Program-made: the position numbers and the translations under genes | DNA from: Chloroflexota bacterium | Lineage (GTDB): Bacteria > Chloroflexota > Dehalococcoidia > Lucifugimonadales > JADFKI01 | Direction: 5' to 3' | DNA length: 8,772 nucleotides | NCBI GenBank assembly: GCA_022565015.1 | Contig: JADFKI010000156.1 | Span: 1 to 8,772, forward strand | Part shown: in pieces, positions 5,868 to 8,772 of the stretch | Position numbering within the stretch: the stretch's first letter is position 1 | Layout: every line of letters starts with the position of its first letter | The notes under the pieces: generated by a model | What the model saw: only the letters and a program-made list of their open reading frames with translations | The model's database searches: none | Told to the model about the DNA's origin: nothing

Positions 5868-7838
5868 CTAACGACCCAACGGCAGGCGGTCTCGCAACCG
5901 TCGCACGTTTGCGCTATTAGCAAACGCTATTATATATTCCCAGCCCAGAGAAATGGCCAGCCCGGCTATCCCTATAGCTATGAATATGAAGCTCTTGCCC
6001 ATGATGCCCGAAACCAGGTCCTCCGACACGATGTCGATGATCTCGGTCAGCTTGTTCGCTATGAGCTGCCTCGTCGCCGGAAAATCCCCGCCACCCAATA
6101 GCCCGGCCAGCATGCCTTCTCTGAGCTGCTGAAGGAAAGGCTCGAAGAACACGCCAAACATCAGGCTGACGATGAGCAGCGTGAGGACCGACACTACGAG
6201 CAACGCCCCTGATGCCCACGCGAACCTGATCGACCAGCTTCGGCCGCCGAGGAAGCCGATCTCGACGAGCGTGATAAGGATGGGCAGCAGAATTAGGTAT
6301 CTGTAGCGCTTCACCTGCCGAAGAATATTGCGCATGCGTTCGAACTGACCGAATTCATCCGGACTCAGCTGCAGGCTTTCGGACTCTCGCAGGTCTGCGT
6401 CCGAATAAGTCCATCCGTCAGCCAGCGAACTGCGAAAACGCTCGAAGGACCCTTCGCCGCCCTCGCCGTCACCCGGTCCGGTAACATACTGCTGAATGTC
6501 TTCCTGAAGGTCGGTCTCAGTGTATCGCCAACCGCGGCCCACGCTGGCGCGAACGTTATGTATCATGTTCACGTCGTCGCTGCTTCCGGCGATCCGGAGC
6601 GTTTCGAGAAGGTCCGCCTCGGTGAATTTTATGGTGTCCGGAATGGCGTTGATGATATTCGGCTCGATGGCCCTGGCAACTTCACCCCCGAAGAAGTCTG
6701 CTATTTGACGAGTCGGGGTTAGCGCAGGTACGCAGTCCAGGGTTCCGCTCAATCCGCCGGCGATCAGCTCCTCGAGAGTCTGGGTAGCGGAGCATTTTGG
6801 TAGCGCGTCTATCAATTCTTCCAGCTTCAGAATTGCCGTGGCCTCTACGACCACCAGGGCTCTCCGCTTGTTGTCAACCAGGTTGATCTCGGTAAAGAAT
6901 GTGTCGGACTGTCCGGTCAGATAGGGTGTCGAGTCGTCTATTATCTGTTCCGCCTGCTCCTGGACCCAGGTCGGCGGAGCCACCTCCCGCATCGCAGCGG
7001 CGATCTCGTCTCTGGTGAACGATACGCCATAGGGCAGGGCCACGGCATCACCTACGCCTTTGGTCACGAGGGGCTCCACCAGGCTCTTGTATAGCTTCTC
7101 ATATGCGTCGGCATCTCTTAGCAGCACCTTGACCTCTTGCAACGCCAGCGCCATCCTGCCATCCAACGGCACGATGATCTCGAAGCTATCCTCGCGTCCG
7201 ATCAGATACGGCGTGACCTCACGAACCGCGGACTCGATCTGGGGGTTTACCCACTCCTCCGGCAGGACTCGCCGCACCGATGATATGACCTGGTCGCCGG
7301 AAACCTCGAGCCCGAGCGGAAGCTCGCCGTCGATCGCGCCGGATATAGCCGGAGTCAACATCTGATCGAAAACGAAGTCGTAGGTCTTGGACCTCAATAC
7401 TATTTCGCTGAATTCTAAGACGAGCGTACCTACCTGGTCCCCCGCCTGAACAGTGATCTGAAAGCCGTCCTGCTCTCCCGCAACGTAGGCGCCGACCTCC
7501 TGAATGATCGTCTCCGCGTTTTCCTGGACCCACTCCTCCGGAAATGCGGTATTTATTGCGGCAACTATCTCCTCGGTGCTGATTTCAAGGGCATCCAACG
7601 GGTGAACAGAGGTCGAGTCGGCGTTCGGGCCGGGGTCCGCTCGGCGCACATCGTCGATCGCCGCGGTCGCTACTTCGGTGAGAAGGAACTCGTAGAAGTT
7701 AGCGCGTCGCATGACATCGACGTAATAGGATGGAGAAAGGAACGTCCCGCTTACCTGCAATGCGGTCAGGGCGCCGCCGAACGTCAGAAGCAATAGAAGG
7801 CTTAAGAATACGGCCACGCCCCGTCTTGCGTTGATCAT
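5868..7838 (-). CDS. Large membrane protein of unknown function with tandem ectodomain repeats
   Basis: 656 residues; I do not recognise a named family. Helix 1 is at about 8-28 after a basic MINARR start, so it may be a signal anchor. Residues 34-339 contain three tandem units (34-148, 149-241, 242-339), each with P-x-x-W-V, a glutamate six residues after the Trp, then Y-[LV]-x-G-x-x-D-x-F; Trp to Phe is 23 residues in all three (W103-F126, W196-F219, W291-F314). C349 and C369 follow and may pair. Residues 395-487 hold three copies of a [FY]-[TS]-[ED]-x-D-L motif. Three more helices lie at about 513-531, 540-563 and 616-637, and the tail is basic (VRRLRDR). A likely topology is both ends inside and the repeats outside, although basic K510-R-Y-R next to helix 2 disagrees mildly with the positive-inside rule. 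The ATG has a modest GTGGGGA site. The downstream neighbour is the CMD-family gene. Confidence 0.8.
   Translation of the reverse strand: MINARRGVAVFLSLLLLLTFGGALTALQVSGTFLSPSYYVDVMRRANFYEFLLTEVATAAIDDVRRADPGPNADSTSVHPLDALEISTEEIVAAINTAFPEEWVQENAETIIQEVGAYVAGEQDGFQITVQAGDQVGTLVLEFSEIVLRSKTYDFVFDQMLTPAISGAIDGELPLGLEVSGDQVISSVRRVLPEEWVNPQIESAVREVTPYLIGREDSFEIIVPLDGRMALALQEVKVLLRDADAYEKLYKSLVEPLVTKGVGDAVALPYGVSFTRDEIAAAMREVAPPTWVQEQAEQIIDDSTPYLTGQSDTFFTEINLVDNKRRALVVVEATAILKLEELIDALPKCSATQTLEELIAGGLSGTLDCVPALTPTRQIADFFGGEVARAIEPNIINAIPDTIKFTEADLLETLRIAGSSDDVNMIHNVRASVGRGWRYTETDLQEDIQQYVTGPGDGEGGEGSFERFRSSLADGWTYSDADLRESESLQLSPDEFGQFERMRNILRQVKRYRYLILLPILITLVEIGFLGGRSWSIRFAWASGALLVVSVLTLLIVSLMFGVFFEPFLQQLREGMLAGLLGGGDFPATRQLIANKLTEIIDIVSEDLVSGIMGKSFIFIAIGIAGLAISLGWEYIIAFANSANVRRLRDRLPLGR
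6378..6656 (-). repeat. Three short [FY][TS][ED]xDL motif copies in the membrane protein
   Basis: Residues 395-412, 429-446 and 468-485 of the 656-residue protein align without gaps: each ends in F/Y-T/S-E/D-x-D-L-x-E. The last two share R-[AS]-S-[VL]-x-x-G-W-x-Y as well. The starts are 34 and 39 residues apart, with a Gly/Glu-rich linker (454-463) before the third. The DNA is diverged, so this is an old protein-level repeat. Confidence 0.6.
6822..7739 (-). repeat. Three tandem protein repeats of about 94 residues
   Basis: The units span 7395-7739, 7116-7394 and 6822-7115, coding residues 34-148, 149-241 and 242-339. The conserved tryptophans W103, W196 and W291 are 93 and 95 residues apart. 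Each unit has a Y/F-rich amphipathic helix, a [ST]-x-[DE]-[EQ]-[IV] helix start, then the P-x-x-W-V...Y-x-x-G-x-x-D-x-F block and a hydrophobic strand or helix. Unit 1 is longer because of a Pro/Asp/Ser-rich insert at about 66-82. Divergence between copies is high, so this is duplication at the protein level and not recent DNA repetition. Confidence 0.7.
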
Positions 7839-7873
7839 TATTTCCCCACTCTAGTCGAGGCGCTTGGATTAAG

Positions 7874-7903
7874 CAATGCCCGACGGGGTTTCCCCCAATG
7901 CCC
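7874..7903. promoter_or_regulatory. Direct repeats of CAATGCCC flanking a GNRA-type hairpin
   Basis: CAATGCCC occurs at 7874-7881 and again at 7896-7903, exactly 22 bp apart, two helical turns. Between them the - strand reads GGGG-GAAA-CCCC (7896-7885), a stem with a GAAA tetraloop. The element lies in the predicted 5' leader of the membrane-protein gene. It could be a repressor site on DNA or a structured leader RNA; both are inference. Confidence 0.35.
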
Positions 7904-7912
7904 TTCAGCCGC

Positions 7913-7941
7913 CTTATATAGGGCCCGCCGACTATATTTAA
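7913..7941 (-). promoter_or_regulatory. Candidate promoter for the membrane-protein/CMD unit
   Basis: On the - strand TTAAAT (7941-7936, 3 of 6 to the -35) is followed after 17 bp by TATAAG (7918-7913, 5 of 6 to the -10). This would place a start near 7906 and a leader of about 67 nt. The -35 is weak. Confidence 0.35.
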
Positions 7942-7956
7942 CGCCGCGAGCCCTCC

Positions 7957-7983
7957 TTGACTTTGCGCATCTGTAACTATAGG
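7957..7983 (+). promoter_or_regulatory. Candidate promoter for the dehydrogenase gene
   Basis: TTGACT (7957-7962, 5 of 6 to the -35) is followed after 15 bp by TATAGG (7978-7983, 4 of 6 to the -10). The spacer is short. A start near 7990 would leave a leader of about 54 nt. Confidence 0.33.
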
Positions 7984-8043
7984 CTCCCCGTGTAATGCAT
8001 CGGCGGCGATAGCAAAAAATATTGAGGAAATTCCAAAGAGCTC

Positions 8044-8772
8044 ATGTCCGGAAAGCAGTCTTACACGTTTGTCGTTCCAGGGGACTCTCCCATACAGATC
8101 CAGGGCTCGGACCACCTGAAGAGGCTCGAGCCCTATGGGGAGCTAGTCCTATATTCCGACCGTCCGGCTACGACTGATGAGAAGGTCAAGCGGGCCGAAA
8201 TCGCCGACGTCTTGATAAACACGAGAGGGTCCATCGATTGGCCGGGGGACGTGCTTCGGCGGCTTCCCAGGCTACAAATGATCACCACCTGCTCTGTCGG
8301 CACGGACATGATCGACCTGAAGACGGCGGCGGAGCTGGGAGTAGTGGTCAGCAACCAGCCTGGCAGAACGGCGCCCTCGGTGGCGGAGCACGCATTCGGG
8401 CTGATGTTTGCGATCGCCAAGCGGGCCGCATTTCAGACGGCGGAGCTCAGAGCCGGCCGCTGGACCCGCATGGACAACTACCTGCTTCAGAACAAGACCC
8501 TCGGCATCATCGGAACGGGCAACATCGGCGGCGAGCTTGCGAGGCTGGCCAACGCCATCGGCATGAACGTCATCGCCTGGACGCTTCATCCGTCGAAGGA
8601 GCGCGCGGCGAGCCTCGGCGTCCGCTATGTGGAGCTGCCGGACCTGCTTCGAGGGAGCGACGTCGTCAGCCTGCACGTAAACCTCACCGAAGACACAAGG
8701 CATCTGATCGGCAGGGAGGAGATCGCATCCATGAGGGAGGGGGCGCTGCTCGTTAACTGCGGCCGAGGAGCT
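8044..8772 (+). CDS. D-isomer-specific 2-hydroxyacid dehydrogenase, N-terminal part
   Basis: 243 codons are visible and the frame runs off the right edge. The family includes D-3-phosphoglycerate dehydrogenase and glyoxylate, hydroxypyruvate or D-lactate dehydrogenases, which reduce 2-keto acids with NAD(P)H. The start is the ATG at 8044: an in-frame TGA lies only 21 bp upstream (8023-8025), with no better start between; the ribosome site is weak. Seen in order: V85-G-T-D-M-I-D91, E115-H-A-F-G-L of the domain-linking helix, L135-R-A-G-R-W140, L153-G-I-I-G-T-G-N-I-G162 (the GxGxxG nucleotide fold), L229-like Met/Arg-Glu turn, then N238-C-G-R-G-A at the edge. R241 is the catalytic arginine position; the catalytic Glu and His lie beyond the window. 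The substrate cannot be assigned. Confidence 0.9.
   Translation, partial: MSGKQSYTFVVPGDSPIQIQGSDHLKRLEPYGELVLYSDRPATTDEKVKRAEIADVLINTRGSIDWPGDVLRRLPRLQMITTCSVGTDMIDLKTAAELGVVVSNQPGRTAPSVAEHAFGLMFAIAKRAAFQTAELRAGRWTRMDNYLLQNKTLGIIGTGNIGGELARLANAIGMNVIAWTLHPSKERAASLGVRYVELPDLLRGSDVVSLHVNLTEDTRHLIGREEIASMREGALLVNCGRGA

Larger units (their letters stand above)
7839..8043. other. Divergent intergenic control region
   Basis: A 205-bp gap between the membrane-protein gene (-) and the dehydrogenase gene (+). It is richer in A and T than the flanking genes and holds candidate promoters for each direction, an 8-bp direct repeat and a small hairpin, annotated separately. I see no small open frame with a credible start in it. 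Confidence 0.55.

Noticed and set aside
7911..7940. TATATA-rich stretches that could be archaeal TATA boxes
   Set aside because: The window has bacterial -35/-10 pairs with 17-bp spacing elsewhere and Shine-Dalgarno sites; there is no BRE-like purine run convincingly placed upstream of these stretches.
8238..8756. Open frames on both strands over the dehydrogenase
   Set aside because: The true frame starts at 8044 and is open to the window edge with clear 2-hydroxyacid dehydrogenase motifs; the other frames give Arg/Gly/Ala-rich low-quality sequence.

Overview
The window looks like bacterial chromosome of moderately high GC, coding densely on both strands. Two promoter-like sequences of the bacterial sigma-70 type are visible: TTGCAA-17 bp-TATAAT near 154-182 and TTGACA-17 bp-TATCCT near 3356-3384. 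Several genes have clear Shine-Dalgarno sites and one uses a TTG start. The gene content is a luciferase-like monooxygenase, a geranylgeranyl-reductase-family flavoprotein, a ComB-like phosphatase, an aldo/keto reductase, a carboxymuconolactone-decarboxylase-fold protein and a 2-hydroxyacid dehydrogenase. With the unfamiliar repeat-bearing membrane protein, this reminds me of Chloroflexota (Dehalococcoidia/SAR202-type) genomes. That taxonomic guess is inference from gene families only; nothing in the window proves it.

Layout. From 1 to about 279 is a non-coding leader with a good promoter and an inverted repeat. Then come, on the + strand: a FAD-dependent geranylgeranyl reductase-like protein (280-1521); a 133-bp gap with a hairpin; a ComB-like 2-phosphosulfolactate phosphatase homologue (1655-2344) followed 23 bp later by an aldo/keto reductase (2368-3294), probably co-transcribed; a fresh promoter (3356-3384); then a secreted, C-terminally anchored protein (3457-4320) followed 9 bp later by a luciferase-like flavin/F420 oxidoreductase (4330-5226). 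The + strand cluster ends in a 48-bp convergent gap.

On the - strand, reading right to left, a 656-residue membrane protein of unknown function (7838-5868) is followed 47 bp later by a carboxymuconolactone-decarboxylase-family protein (5820-5275). The 205-bp divergent region 7839-8043 holds candidate promoters for both directions, an 8-bp direct repeat and a small hairpin. On its far side a D-2-hydroxyacid dehydrogenase (8044 onward, + strand) runs off the right edge just after its catalytic-arginine motif.

How the genes may work together. Most of the soluble proteins are redox enzymes of broad families whose substrates cannot be read from sequence, and I see no single recognisable pathway. 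The two least ordinary items are membrane or surface proteins. One is the 656-residue protein, whose probable extracytoplasmic part is three tandem units of about 94 residues with a shared W-to-F signature, followed by three copies of a shorter motif. The other is the C-terminally anchored protein translated just ahead of the luciferase-like oxidoreductase. No RNA genes, CRISPR arrays, insertion sequences or phage genes were seen.
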